From Actinostola sp. cb2023 (lineage: Eukaryota; Cnidaria; Anthozoa; Actiniaria; Actinostolidae), in contig JAUJYZ010000816.1 in assembly GCA_033675265.1 (NCBI GenBank), forward strand, positions 62,001 to 126,000: a DNA stretch of 64,000 bases, written 5' to 3'. The position numbers were made by a program, and so were the translations under genes. Positions 26,401 through 39,800 of the stretch are shown here, one piece after another. The notes under the pieces were generated by a model. It worked only from the letters and a program-made list of their open reading frames with translations, was not told the origin of the DNA and did not search any database. Position 1 is the first letter of the stretch, and each line of letters opens with the position of its first letter.

Positions 26401-29400
26401 CCGCTTAGTTGCTTGTTTCTAGACTGTATTGATTGTAAATAGGATTTTTATAGGTTTATTTAGTTAGTACATATTTGTAAGAGCATCGAGATCTTGTGGG
26501 ATGCTCCCAATATCTATTATTATTATTATTATTATTGTTGCACGGGTCCCTTCAATGATATATTATTTACTGTTTTTATATCTGTAGTTTCCAGGACATG
26601 GGTGCATTGGAGTTGCCGACAAGCTACTGTTATATCAGCATAATTATTTGTCGTCCAATATTCTTGAAAAACTTACGAGTGTGGAACAGATGGTTGATGG
26701 CAGTGTCATTGAGATTGTCATTTCAGGTAAATGAAGGAAAGACTTTAAAATTTCTTTCTTTCGGTATCTCATGCCTGCACAGTACATGTACATGTATATG
26801 TACATTGTATGTAATAGATACAATATGAGTGGCCGAACTGTATGGTATTCCATTGTAATTACCATACAGTTCGGACTCGAATATTGTATCTGACTTATCG
26901 AATCCAATGATGTATAAGTGGATGTTTTACTATAATTTGGATGATAGGAAACAGTTTGGCCGAGAAAATCCAAGTTAAAGTTGAATGCAAATGAGGACGA
27001 TTCTGTATCCAACAACAAGAACAACACCTTTATTACCTTAAAACGACAAAATATTTACAAAGGCTTAGAAAAAAGAACTGATAATAGATAAAAGTTACTC
27101 AGAATAACTTGTAAGCTAATCTAGCTGAGTAACTACTAGTATTAATTAAATATTATAAAGCAATTACTTATATAATCTAGCTGAGTAACTACTACCAGAG
27201 TTATTCAGAATAACAGCTAATCTAGCTGAGTTATTCAGAATAACTTATAAAGCTAATCTAGCTGAGTAACTACTACAGTATTAATTATTAAAATTCAAAT
27301 ATTATAAAGCAGGTTATTCAGAATAACTTATAAAGCTAATCTAGCTGAGTAACTACTACCAGTATTAATTAAATATTATAAAGCAGGTTACTCAGAATAA
27401 CTTGTAAGCTAATCTAGCTGAGTAACTACTAGTATTAATTAAATATTATAAAGCAGGTTACTCAGAATAAATAACTAATCTAGCTGAGTAACTACTAGTA
27501 TTAATTAAATATTATAAAGCAGGTTATTAATCTAAAGCTAATCTAGCTGAGTAACTACCAGTATTAATTAAATATTATAAAGCAGGTTATTCAGAATAAC
27601 TTATAAAGCTAATCTAGCTGAGTAACTACTAGTATTAATTATATATTATAAAGCAGGTTACTCAGAATAACTTGTAAGCTAATCTAGCTGAGTAACTACT
27701 AGTATTAATTAAATATTATAAAGCAGGTTACTCAGAATAACTTATAAAGCTAATCTAGCTGAGTAACTACTACCAGTATTAATTAAATATTATAAAGCAG
27801 GTTACTCAGAATAACTTGTAAGCTAATCTAGCTGAGTAACTACTAGTATTAATTAAATATTATAAAGCAGGTTATTCAGAATAACTTATAAAGCTAATCT
27901 AGCTGAGTAACTACTAGTATTAATTAAATATTATAAAGCAGGTTATTCAGAATAACTTGTAAGCTAATCTAGCTGAGTAACTACCAGTATTAATTCAATA
28001 TTATAAAGCAGGTTATTCAGAATAACTTGTAAAGCTAATCTAGCTGAGTAACTACCAGTATTAATGAAATATTATAAAGCAGGTTATTCAGAATAACTTA
28101 TAAAGCTAATCTAGCTGAGTAACTACTAGTATTAATTATATATTATAGAGCAGGTTATTCAGAATAACTTATAAAGCTAATCTAGCTGAGTAACTACTAG
28201 TATTAATTAAATATTATAAAGCAGGTTATTCAGAATAACTTATAAAGCTAATCTAGCTGAGTAACTACTAGTATTAATTAAATATTATAAAGCAGGTTAT
28301 TCAGAATAACTTATAAAGCTAATCTAGCTGAGTAACTACTACTAGTATTAATTAAAGATTATAAAGCAGGTTATTCAGAATAACTTATAAAGCTAATCTA
28401 GCTGAGTAACTACTAGTATTAATTAAATATTATAAAGCAGGTTACTCAGAATAACTTATAAAGCTAATCTAGCTGAGTAACTACTAGTATTAATTAAATA
28501 TTATAAAGCAGGTTACTCAGAATAACTTATAAAGCTAATCTAGCTGAGTAACTACTACTAGTATTAATTAAAGATTATAAAGCAGGTTACTCAGAATAAC
28601 TTATAAAGCTAATCTAGCTGAGTAACTACTAGTATTAATTAAAGATTATAAAGCAGGTTACTCAGAATAACTTATAAAGCTAATCTAGCTGAGTAACTAC
28701 TAGTATTAATTTAATATTATAAAGCAGGTTGGTAATTAAAGCTGTACAAGTGTAAAGAGAAGAAGTTTATATAAGACTAACAACTAAGCAATATTAAAAA
28801 TTCAGAAAACTTATAAAAATCTAGCTGAAAACTAGTATTAAACAAAAGCAACAACAACAAGATGTAAAACAAGAAAAGAAATTTAAACAAACAAAAAACA
28901 AAAAAGAGAAGAAGTTTATAAAAAACAACAACAACAACAACAAAAAAAAAAACAACAACAACAAGCAAAGAAAAAAAAAAAAAAAACAAAACAACAACAA
29001 CAAGCAAAGAAAAAACAAAAAAACAACAACAACAACAACAACAAGCAAATGCGCTACGCTTACATGTGCTGTATGTGATCAATAATGCTTTCTGTGTGCT
29101 TGCAGAGCTAAAATCAGTTGTTTTAAGTCTGTGAGTTTCATTATCTGAGTTCAAGTGTCAGGCAGATATAGTGCTCTTTGTATGTGTCATCCAGATAATA
29201 TTCTAAATTACTTCATTTTTATTTTATTTTATTTTATTAACTTCGGCAAAAAAGGTATCACAATTAAACAACAACAAAATAGGAGGCATGGTAACCACAA
29301 CAGCGTAGAGAAGCGCACAAAGTTTTGGTACAAATAAAGCATCTTGTCTTGTCTTGACAATAATAATTGTTTTAATTTATGTAATGATCGGCGAAAGTCT

Positions 29401-32400
29401 ATGAATCTCATTGTATTTGCCTTTGAATAAGATGCAAATGTCCCCATTGTACGTTACGATCCAAGCCGAAATTACAGTGATTTGTGGGGGGAAATTATAT
29501 ATTCAACTTGCCATATCTCAGCCGATATTTAACCGATTGCTCTCAAATTTGGCATGTAAGCTTCTTTATTGATGTTCTTTCGAAATCGGGGATCGAAAGT
29601 TGATAAAGCGAACATTTTATTTTTATGACGTCATCACTTCTGTACTCCATGATTGAAGAGCTTATTGTATGACTTTTAAAATTAGTATTAAAAATATAAT
29701 GAACTGGTCTCCCCATTGTACAGTATATGCTATCAATGATTGAAGAGCATATCATATCATTGGTTAAGTTAATGAGCTGGTAATAAGAGACAAATGTCCC
29801 CATTGTACAGTGTATATATAGTATTATGCTATCAATGATTGAAGAGGGTATTATATAACTTGGTATTAATGAACTGGTAATCCCAATGAATCTCATTATC
29901 TCCTTTGAAATGATCAGAAAAATTTTCTAAATTGTGTTACTCAGAAGATATATGATATACCCATCTATCTATATGTATGGATGACATTTGAATGACACTT
30001 ACATACAAGTGAATTTTTAGGCTGTGAATAAGGCTTTATTGAATTTACAACAGTTAATAATTGGCCTCATGTTTTGCATATGCTGGATATTTGCATTATA
30101 TAAAATTTGCTACATGTTAGGATGGGGAATTTTCATCACCGTTGTACATGTATGTTTCTGTGAAGAATACAGTTACAAAATTTAAATTAACAATGTAGTA
30201 TCTTAAATTTATGATTTGCATAATTACTGCATACCCTAATACCATCTTTTGCACAGCATCTGATGTTTTTGCCAAGTTGATATATAGCACGTATTGATAT
30301 CATCTTTGCATTTTAGCCAAGGTACCCGAGGATGAGACCATTGCCAGATCCCACCAGTTTTCTGTTCATTCCTACAAATCACCCTCATTCTGCGATTTTT
30401 GTGGACAAATGCTGTTTGGACTGGTCAGGCAGGGTGTTAAATGCGATGGTAAGTATATTTTGTTGAGGACATAATTCTTAGATTACAGCGCCCGGTTGTT
30501 CGAAAGCGGGTTAACACTAACCCGTGGGGGTTAAATTCGCTAACCCAGGGTTAATTTTTAGATTTTACCCTGGGTTAGCCATATTTAACCCTGCATGGGT
30601 TAGCATTAACCCTCTTTGGAACAACCGGGCCCAGGAGACTAGATTGAAGATATATTTTTCTCCTGCAAATATGGTGGATACAAATGTATGGGAGAGCAAG
30701 CTAGGGTGGCCGAGTGGTGAGAGCACTCGCCTCACTGCTGTGGTGCCTGGTTCAATTCCCGGACTGGGCGCTATATGTTTTTCTTTATATAGTGAATAAA
30801 AGAATTGAATTGAATTGAATTGAGTTGAGTTTGTTGGTTCTTTCTCTTCCTTGCTTGGAGGGTTTTTCTCTGGGCATTTCTGTAAGGATTTCAGCCAAGT
30901 TTTCCTCCCTCCACAAAAACCAACTATAAATTCTAATTCGACCTGGAACAGGACTCATAGACATAGACTTTATTTTAGTACCAGTAGACTCCATTTAAAC
31001 CAGCTTCTGCTGAACTGGACTATCAAGACTGTATAAATATTGGACATATCGGACATTTGGTGTATGGTGGATATTTTGTTTGTTTCTGTATATAAATGGC
31101 TGGAGGAAGGGTGGACTAGAGCCTGTCTAAGTAAGTCTGTAGACTTGCTGTAAGAGCTTAGCCGTTGACTTCTACTCTAATTCTATTCTTTGTAGCTTCT
31201 TCATTCTAATCCTTGTACAATGTATTAAACATTAACTTTCATTATTATATATTATGATATTATGTATTATATTATTTATATATTTTTTAGTTAGGGTATA
31301 TTTTAAATTTTAATATTTTAGGCCAGATAGGATATAAATAAGGGGGGAGGGGTTGGGGAAATTAGGTACGTGGGGCTTTGGGTTTGGGTATGGGTGTAGA
31401 TTATAGGTAGATAGGTGTCCTCAATTAGTTAACACTTGTGTAAGCTAGGCAAATAATTGACACGTTAATAAAGGTTATTATTATTATTATTATTATTATT
31501 TATGTTACCACTTTTTCTGTTAATGGTTACCTTTATTATGTTGTCGTTTATTCACTTGTTTTTGTTTACTTTATTTACCAGGATGTGGTGGAAACTACCA
31601 CAAGCGCTGTGCTTACAAAATCAGCCATAACTGCTCTGATTCCAGGCATCGCACTTCCACTCAGTACAGCACGTTACCCAAAACTCTGACTGCAATGGAT
31701 TTGCATTCGCCAAATGTTCTTCAGCCGACAAATTCTTGGAATGAAGGGCAAAACAGGAACCGACGGAACACCTGGAGCTATGATAAACCAATTAGTTGGG
31801 AGAAGCCAGCAAGAATACACGTACCACACACATTTGCAATGCACACCTACAAAAGGCCTACCATGTGCCAAATATGTAAAAAGATGGTAAGAGTTATAAC
31901 AGGGGAAACTACAGGGAAAGTAATTAAACTTGTACATTGTACTATAGAATGAAAATTGAACATCATGCTACCACTGACACCTTAGACTGTATTCAGTATT
32001 CTTTAAAATTCCGAAAATAAGTCCCTCCGAAAATAAGCCCCTCTGGAAATAAGCCCCTCCGAAAATAAGCCCCTCCGAAAATAAGCCCCTTATTACATGA
32101 TTCTATTGTTCTTCTATTGTTCTAAGACCAAAAAAGTCCTTTGAAAAATATAAGCCCAGGGCTTATTTTTGGAATTTTACGGTATTTGATGTTTATGATT
32201 GATGGGAATCAAGTTTCGAGTGTCACGTAGTAATGAAAACAGTGGTAATGGTATTAAATTGGCTGACATGTACAGTTCACAAGTATCTTAGCATTTTTTG
32301 CACAATTTATTTCCACAAGTTAATTCATTTTGAGTTGTATTTAGCCTGCGTAGCCAGGCTCTCTGGGGCAGGGAAAAAGGGGAAAGGGGGAGGGGGAGGG

Positions 32401-33120
32401 GGAGGGGGAGGGGGAGGGGGAGGGGGAGGGGGGGGGGAGGGGGAGGGGGAGGGGGAGGGGGAGGGGGAGGGGGAGGGGGAGGGGGAGGGGGAGGGGGAGG
32501 GGGAGATGGGTCTGGGGATGAGGAGGGGAGTGAAGAGGGGGATTGGGGAGAAGGGAAGGGAATGAGAGCCTGCAAGCAAGCCCTGGGTTTTTTGATAACC
32601 CGCGGCCGCCAGAAGCCGCAAATTTCTATTGGTCTAAATTGACCAATGTGATTAACAGACAGATTCTAACACATCCCAGACCAAGCCAATCCTTTAGTAT
32701 TTTATAGTGGATGCGTGAAGTCAAGAATGTAATTTATTAGAGAAGTTCAATTAAAACAAGAGCAAGAGCAAGCTGTAAGGGCTCTTTTATCGGGAAAAGA
32801 TGTGCTTGGAGTACTCCCACAGGGTACGTTCGGAAAAACTCGAAATTTTCAAGCTTTTACCGGCCCAGGCTTTTACTAGCGTTAAAACGGAGAACAGCCG
32901 GAGAACAGACATGGCCGTGTTGCATGTGGCGATTTCACCATTGAAGAGAATGAACACTCTGGGTTTAATACCTTGCTGCTGACTTGCCCAATCAGCGGAA
33001 CACATTAAATTGTGCAAGTTCAAGTTGTTGCTGCGGCTCAGCTGAATATCTTCACAACCGTTTGGCGTGTATCGTGGTTTAGTCCTTGAATGTGAGTTAC
33101 GGCTTTATAGATAGATAGAT

Positions 33121-33172
<52 letters not shown>

Positions 33173-33828
33173 CACCTTTATTTAAACTCAAATAAAGTGT
33201 AAATTATTACTTCTTGACTTTAACCGACCCCAAAGAAAATTCGTTGCATTTTAGTTTGGATTTTTGTCCAGTATTTACTATTTTTGTGGGGTTCTGCGCG
33301 TGAATTGCCCCTTGACCTTGTAATCTCTCTCATTTCCGGCGTAATTTGATTGGTTGGTGAAATTCGATCTCACGTTGTTTAAAAGTAGGCGGTTATCTAA
33401 AATACCCGGCCTTGCGGGCAGGCTCTCCCTCCTTTCTTTCCCCTTCCTTTCTTTCCCCAATCCCCCTCCCCTCCTCTCTCCTCCCCCTCTCCTCTCCCTT
33501 CCCCAAGAGCCAACTACGCAGGCTAAGTTGTATTCAAGTTGTACTGTATAGTTATTAGGGAGCTTAAGCAGCAGAGGTTTTTGGCACGCACACTGACAAA
33601 TAATGTTCGAAACGACCGTTGACATCCATGACGACAATCTACGACATGAAAACAGGTGAAATGCCGCCGTAGATCGCCGTCACGGACGTCAATGGTCGTT
33701 TCGAACGTTATTCGTCAGTTAAAGTTAACTTTAACACAGTGTAAAAGAGGACTAATGTTTTGGACATTATATTAATCCTTGTCATAGTAAAGAGGAAGTA
33801 AATTTCTGTTTATTTATTTATTTATTTA

Positions 33829-33868
<40 letters not shown>

Positions 33869-36800
33869 TTAATAAAGTTTATTAAATTAACATTTTATAT
33901 TTACAATATATGTCCATATATGACGGAACAAACACTTACGTACAACTGAACATCTGAAATACATCAAAAGAAAAAAACAACAACAAAAATTATTACACTT
34001 TATTTGTTTACTTTTGTTGTAATTTCTGTTTATTTGTTTATCATATTAAGCTGTGTTTGTTTTCTATGTTTAGTTGAAAGGTATCTTCAGGCAGGGTTTC
34101 CAGTGTAAAGGTAGGTCACTCTGTTTTGTATTTTATTCAGGTGTTGTCCATGTACTCCACACTGTAGTTTATTTTGTTATTGCTTCAAATTCTTACATTA
34201 TTTTATTGTACATGTATAGATTGCAAATTCAACTGCCACAAGAAGTGTTCCGAACAAGCTCCAAAAAACTGTTTAGGAGAAATGCTGATGTTTGAGACAG
34301 GTAAACTGACTTTAATTATTAGTAACATATACATGTACACTGATGGGAAGCAAGGCTGGCCGAGTGGTGAGAGTAACTTGTCTCTCACCACTGTGGTGCG
34401 TGGTTCAATTTGCAGACCGATCACTTTATGTGAGTTGATTTGGTAGTTCTTTGTTTCATGGGTTTTTAATTTCTCCGGGTACTCCGGTTTTCCTCCCTCA
34501 ATAAAACTGAACAATATTTTGATCTGAGCTGTGCTTCATGGTCAGACATGTGTCGCATGGTGGCTGCATAATGTGCCTTTATATGCGTTCAACTCAGCCA
34601 TGTTGAGTTGCATCCTTCATAATTCAGCTGCCGGCTGCTGGCTGCAAGGAAGGATGACTAGCCCCCCAAATTAATTAATATTAAATTAATGATATTAATA
34701 ATAATGATGATTATTGATGGTCAAACAGATATGATGTGAGGAGAGAAAATGCTGCGGCTGCTTAGTGAAGGCCTCTCTTGTTTAAATGGGTCTAATGATT
34801 GTTCATAATGATGCTGTTGGTGATACATGTAATAATCATCAAGGGTTATGGTGGCGGTGGTAGCGGCAATGATAATACCTCTGTATGCAGGGTCTATAAA
34901 TACAGCATCAATGATAATTAATGATGGCACTAGTGGTGGTGATAATTTAAATGATGACGATGATGGCAGTGTTAGTGGCAGTGATGATGCTGATGATTTT
35001 ATTTCCCTCAAATTTCTAGGTTCAGCTTCTTGTGATTCTGGAAGCATCTCAGAGACATTATCAGAGATGGATCTCACTGACGAAATGCAGGATGACCACA
35101 CAATTGACGAAAATGAATCACGCAATACATACACACTAGAAGAATGTGCTGAACCATCAAGTCCTTCATCATCTGACTGTGAACTCAGTCCCAGTAGTAC
35201 CTATATCCCATTACAAAGAGTAGTTGTGTCAGTGAAGCATACAAAGAGAAAAGGCTCAAAGATCTTGAAGCAAGGATGGATGGTGCATTTTACAAATAAA
35301 GATATGAAAGTATGGAGAAAATTTATTGTTTTCATATTAAACTTGGGGACAAATTTTGTCTTCAGGAGGCTTGATTGAACCCCACATAAATACATGACTA
35401 CTACTTTGTTTTGATGGACACATGCACTACTACATGTAACACCTTGCCAAGGTGGACGTCTTTGTCGGATTCCTACTGCACTACCTTTTCTTTCTTTTCA
35501 CTGAAAAGCTTTGCCTCCCAAGAGCTGTTAGTGCCAATGTTTTGTTGGTAGTAAGGGAGTCTATGAAACTATTTTTAATTAAATTAATTACCATTGATGC
35601 AGTCCTTGCAAGACCAATGCCAATGATCTCTGATCAAAAACTAAATTCTCTAGAGCTATTAATGAATTCCAAAGGAGAATTTTTATTTTGATCACAAGTC
35701 ATTTACACTGTTATTACACGAACCTCTTCAGTAATTATTGTTTCTATGTCTTTTGTTTGTGGCAGAGAAAAAGGCACTACTGGCGTTTAGACACAAAATG
35801 TTTGACATTATTCATTGATTCTGACAGCAATAGATACTACAAGGTAATAACAATAATAGACATTATTATTATGAGTGTACGTGCATACACTGAATATATC
35901 TCTATTATGAGTTGTGTATACATGTATGACATCGCTTAGAAAGCATTCCCCTCCCACACAAATAACAGGAACTTGTTTTGTTCATAGAGGATACGTGGGT
36001 GAGAATGTTTCAATTATGTTAACAAACAGACATTATGAAACTGCTGGGCAAGTTCTCATGCAGTACTAGTAATCATGCAAGTGTTTTTGTAATTAAAAAG
36101 TCAATGAATGCGTTTTGTTTAGGGATTTTATTAGAAGCTGGTGGGTGAACTCTGATGGCTACTTATGCCGCCTATTATTGTCACTTGTATTGGTCAATTT
36201 CTACATGTTTATTCCCTTCCTTTTCCTCCCACATATCTGTGTTTTTTTTTTGTTGTTGTTGTTGTTTTTTTTGTTGTTGTTTTTTTTGTTTTTTTTGTTT
36301 TTTTTTGTTTTTGTATTTTATTTTTGTTTTATTTATTATTATTATTATTATTTTTTTTATTATTTTTTTTTCTTCTTCAAAGTTTTTTATTTCCAAATAA
36401 GGTTATACATGTGGCATTTTACACAATGTTGTATGGTATTACCTATATTTTCATTATACACAATATCACAATATCACAATTTCAATATCACAATAAACAC
36501 AGTTGTTATTGTTCCTCGTATTCATCCTGAGAAAACGTTTTCCAGGAAATTCCATTATCAGAAATACTATCAGTGGAATCCAACATAGACCCTTTAGCAA
36601 CCGAAGCAACTCGTTCGCCCCATTGTGCAGAGATGAAATCTAGAGATATGATTTACTACATTGGATCAGAGGATGAGGAGCTTGTGTCACCTGAGCCTGA
36701 CAGTGGCATAGGAACAGCACTAGGACAGACATGGGCTGATACCATACGGTCGGCACTCATGCCTGGCTGTGTGACACCTACTACTAGTTTAGCCAATATG

Positions 36801-39800
36801 AAATCAATAACAAGCTGTAAGTACATGTACAGTGACATTTTGCCTTACAGAATCCTTTCAAATCCGAGGGACTTCCAGGGCTGACATTTGTGGCGAAGAT
36901 TATAATTAAAACAATAAAAATGAATGTATTACCCCCACAGGATTCCGTGGGATCTAATGTGGAAATTTAAGTCTAGTGTAATTCAATGAAAACTTTATCA
37001 CTTGGGTTCCCTGTGGCACGTCAATAGAATACAGAAGACTCTGTGAACTGGAACTGAGCACATTGCACACAATATTGTTGGCAATATGATTGCAGTGTGT
37101 GTACACCTGCAAAGGGCTCAAATAAACCAGTTTATATTATTATTATTGTTATTATACACCTCTACTTGTAATAATTGTTGTGATTATGCTTATTGAAGTA
37201 ATAATAATAGATTTATATAGCGCCAATTACGAGGTTCAATGGCGCTGTTACAATTAATAATAATAATAGTAATTAATCAGAAATTAAATGCTTGATTATA
37301 AAAATTAGTTTTCAGTTCTTTCTTAAAAATGTTAATAGAACTACTGTTCTTAATACCATCTGGTAGAAGTACAATGTGATCCTACTTCTGTATTATTGCT
37401 TGCAACAAGTAATGATATTGTACAGGTGTACACATACTAAAACTGTACCATTAGAGTGATTTTACTAAGCCTGTGAAACAAAGATGTATACTTAGCGAGT
37501 AACAGTCCACACAGAACACAAGAAAACAATGGAATTAGTGTATTCTACTATGTACTATTAGTTGTACTATATTTTCATGGGCAAAGTAACATTGATCACT
37601 CTACCGGCAACATTGCATGTCATTATACTGTGTGTCTGTATCTTTAGTACTGCTAAAGCTCAAACAAACTTGTGGCATTCATTAAATCCTATAAATGTGT
37701 TCAGTAGGTATCTTCATCAATGTCTGCATGGTTTATAAAGTGTTTTTATTTTCTATTTAGGTGACAGCCATATGGATACAGACATGGAATCACCAAGAGA
37801 AGAACAACATAAACATGCAAGAGAAACTCCAGCAATAACTGTAAGGCCCATTTCTTGTAGTTACCAACCTGGGGCAGATCTAAGGCGTGGGGTAGGCTTG
37901 GGGTAGGTGGGGGGAGGGGGGAGGGGTGGGTGGTGTTCGGGTGATTTGTGCGATTCCCCTGAACTGCGATTAAAACTCCTACTGTAATAGAGGTTATATT
38001 ATATTATTGAGGTTCCACTGTATTGCACACTAACTAATAGTTTATGTTTCACTGGTTTATGAAAACCACTCTATCCAATATGTAAAATATGTAGATAGAT
38101 AGATATTTTTATATTTCAACACGGTAGTTCTGTACTCCTTATTATAATTAACACAAAGTCAAATGTATATTTTGGGGTTCAACAGGACATCACTCAACTA
38201 TATCAAGTGTTTCCTGATGAGATTCTTGGATCTGGTCAGTTTGGAATCGTTTATGGAGGTATGTGTGAGGTGAAGACAATGGAAGATGTTTTGCACAATG
38301 TCTTGTGTTGTTCTGTATGGCTGTAGCTGAGGCTGTAGCTGAGGCTGTAGCTGAGGTTGTAGCTGAGGCTGTAGCTGTAACGTAGCTGAGGCTGTAGCTT
38401 AGGATGTAGCTGAGGCTGTAGCTGAGGCTGTAACGTAGCTGAGGCTGTAACGTAGCAGAGGCTGTAGCTGTAGCTGAGGCTGTAGCTGAGGCTGTAGCTG
38501 AGGCTGTAGCTGAGGCTGTAGCTGAGGCTGTAGCTGAGGCTGTAGCTGTAACGTAGCTGAGGCTGTAACTTAGCTGTAGCTGAGGCTGTAGCGTAGCTGA
38601 GGCTGTAGCTGAGGCTGTAGCTGAGGCTGTAGCTGAGGCTGTAGCTGAGGCTGTAGCTGAGGCTGTAGCTGTAGCTGAGCTGAGCTGAGGCTGTAGCTGA
38701 GGCTGTAGCTGTGGCTGTAGCTGTAACGTAGCTGAGGCTGTAGCTTAGGATGTAGCTGAGGCTGTAGCTGAGGCTGTAACGTAGCTGAGGCTGTAACGTA
38801 GCAGAGGCTGTAGCTGTAGCTGAGGCTGTAGCTGAGGCTGTAGCTGAGGCTGTAGCTGAGGCTGTAGCTGTAACGTAGCTGAGGCTGTAGCTGAGGCTGT
38901 AGCTGAGGCTGTAGCTGAGGCTGTAGCTGAGGCTGTAGCTGAGGCTGTAGCTGAGGCTGTAACTGAGGCTGTAGCTGAGGCTGTAGCTGTAACGCAGCTG
39001 TAGCTATTATTATTAGCTAAGGCTGTAGCTGAGGCTGTAGCTGAGGCTGTAGCTGTAACGTAGCTGTAGCTATTATTATTAGCTAAGGCTGTAGCTGAGG
39101 CTGTAGCTGAGGCTGTAGCTTAGGATGTAGCTGAGGCTGTAGCTGAGGCTGTAGCTGAGGCTGTACTGTAGCTGTAGCTGAGGCTGTAGCTGAGGCTGTA
39201 GCTGAGGCTGTAGCTGTAACGTAGCTGAGGCTGTAGCTGAGGCTGTAGCTGAGGCTGTAGCTGAGGCTGTAGCTGAGGCTGTAGCTGAGGCTGTAGCTGA
39301 GGCTGTAACTGAGGCTGTAGCTGAGGCTGTAGCTGTAACGCAGCTGTAGCTATTATTATTAGCTAAGGCTGTAGCTGAGGCTGTAGCTGAGGCTGTAGCT
39401 GTAACGTAGCTGTAGCTATTATTATTAGCTAAGGCTGTAGCTGAGGCTGTAGCTGAGGCTGTAACGTAGCTGTAGCTGAGGCTGTAGCTGAGGCTGTAGC
39501 TGAGGCTGTAGCTGAGGCTGTAGCTATAGCTGTACATGTAGCTGTAGCTGAGGCTGTAGCTGTAACGCAGCTGTAGCTATTATTATTAGCTAAGGCTGTA
39601 GCTAAGGCTGTAGCTGAGGCTGTAGCTGAGGCTGTAGCTGAGGCTGTAGCTGAGGCTGTAGCTGAGGCTGTAGCTGAGGCTGTAGCTGAGGCTGTAGCTG
39701 AGGCTGCTGAGGCTGTAGCTGAGGCTGTGTAGCTGTAGCTGAGGCTGTAGTTGAGGCTGTAGCTGAGGCTGTAGCTGTAACGCAGCTGTAGCTATTATTA

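Noticed and set aside
27091..28733. CRISPR-like array
   Set aside because: The units are contiguous with no unique spacers, and this is an animal genome; it is a minisatellite.
30701..30775. Functional tRNA gene (Leu/Ser-like)
   Set aside because: A and B boxes are present, but the stems do not close well and SINE body sequence follows, with a second copy nearby.
32233..32621. Gly/Glu-rich and Pro/Ser-rich frames
   Set aside because: They come from the AGGGGG hexamer repeat in a PKD intron.
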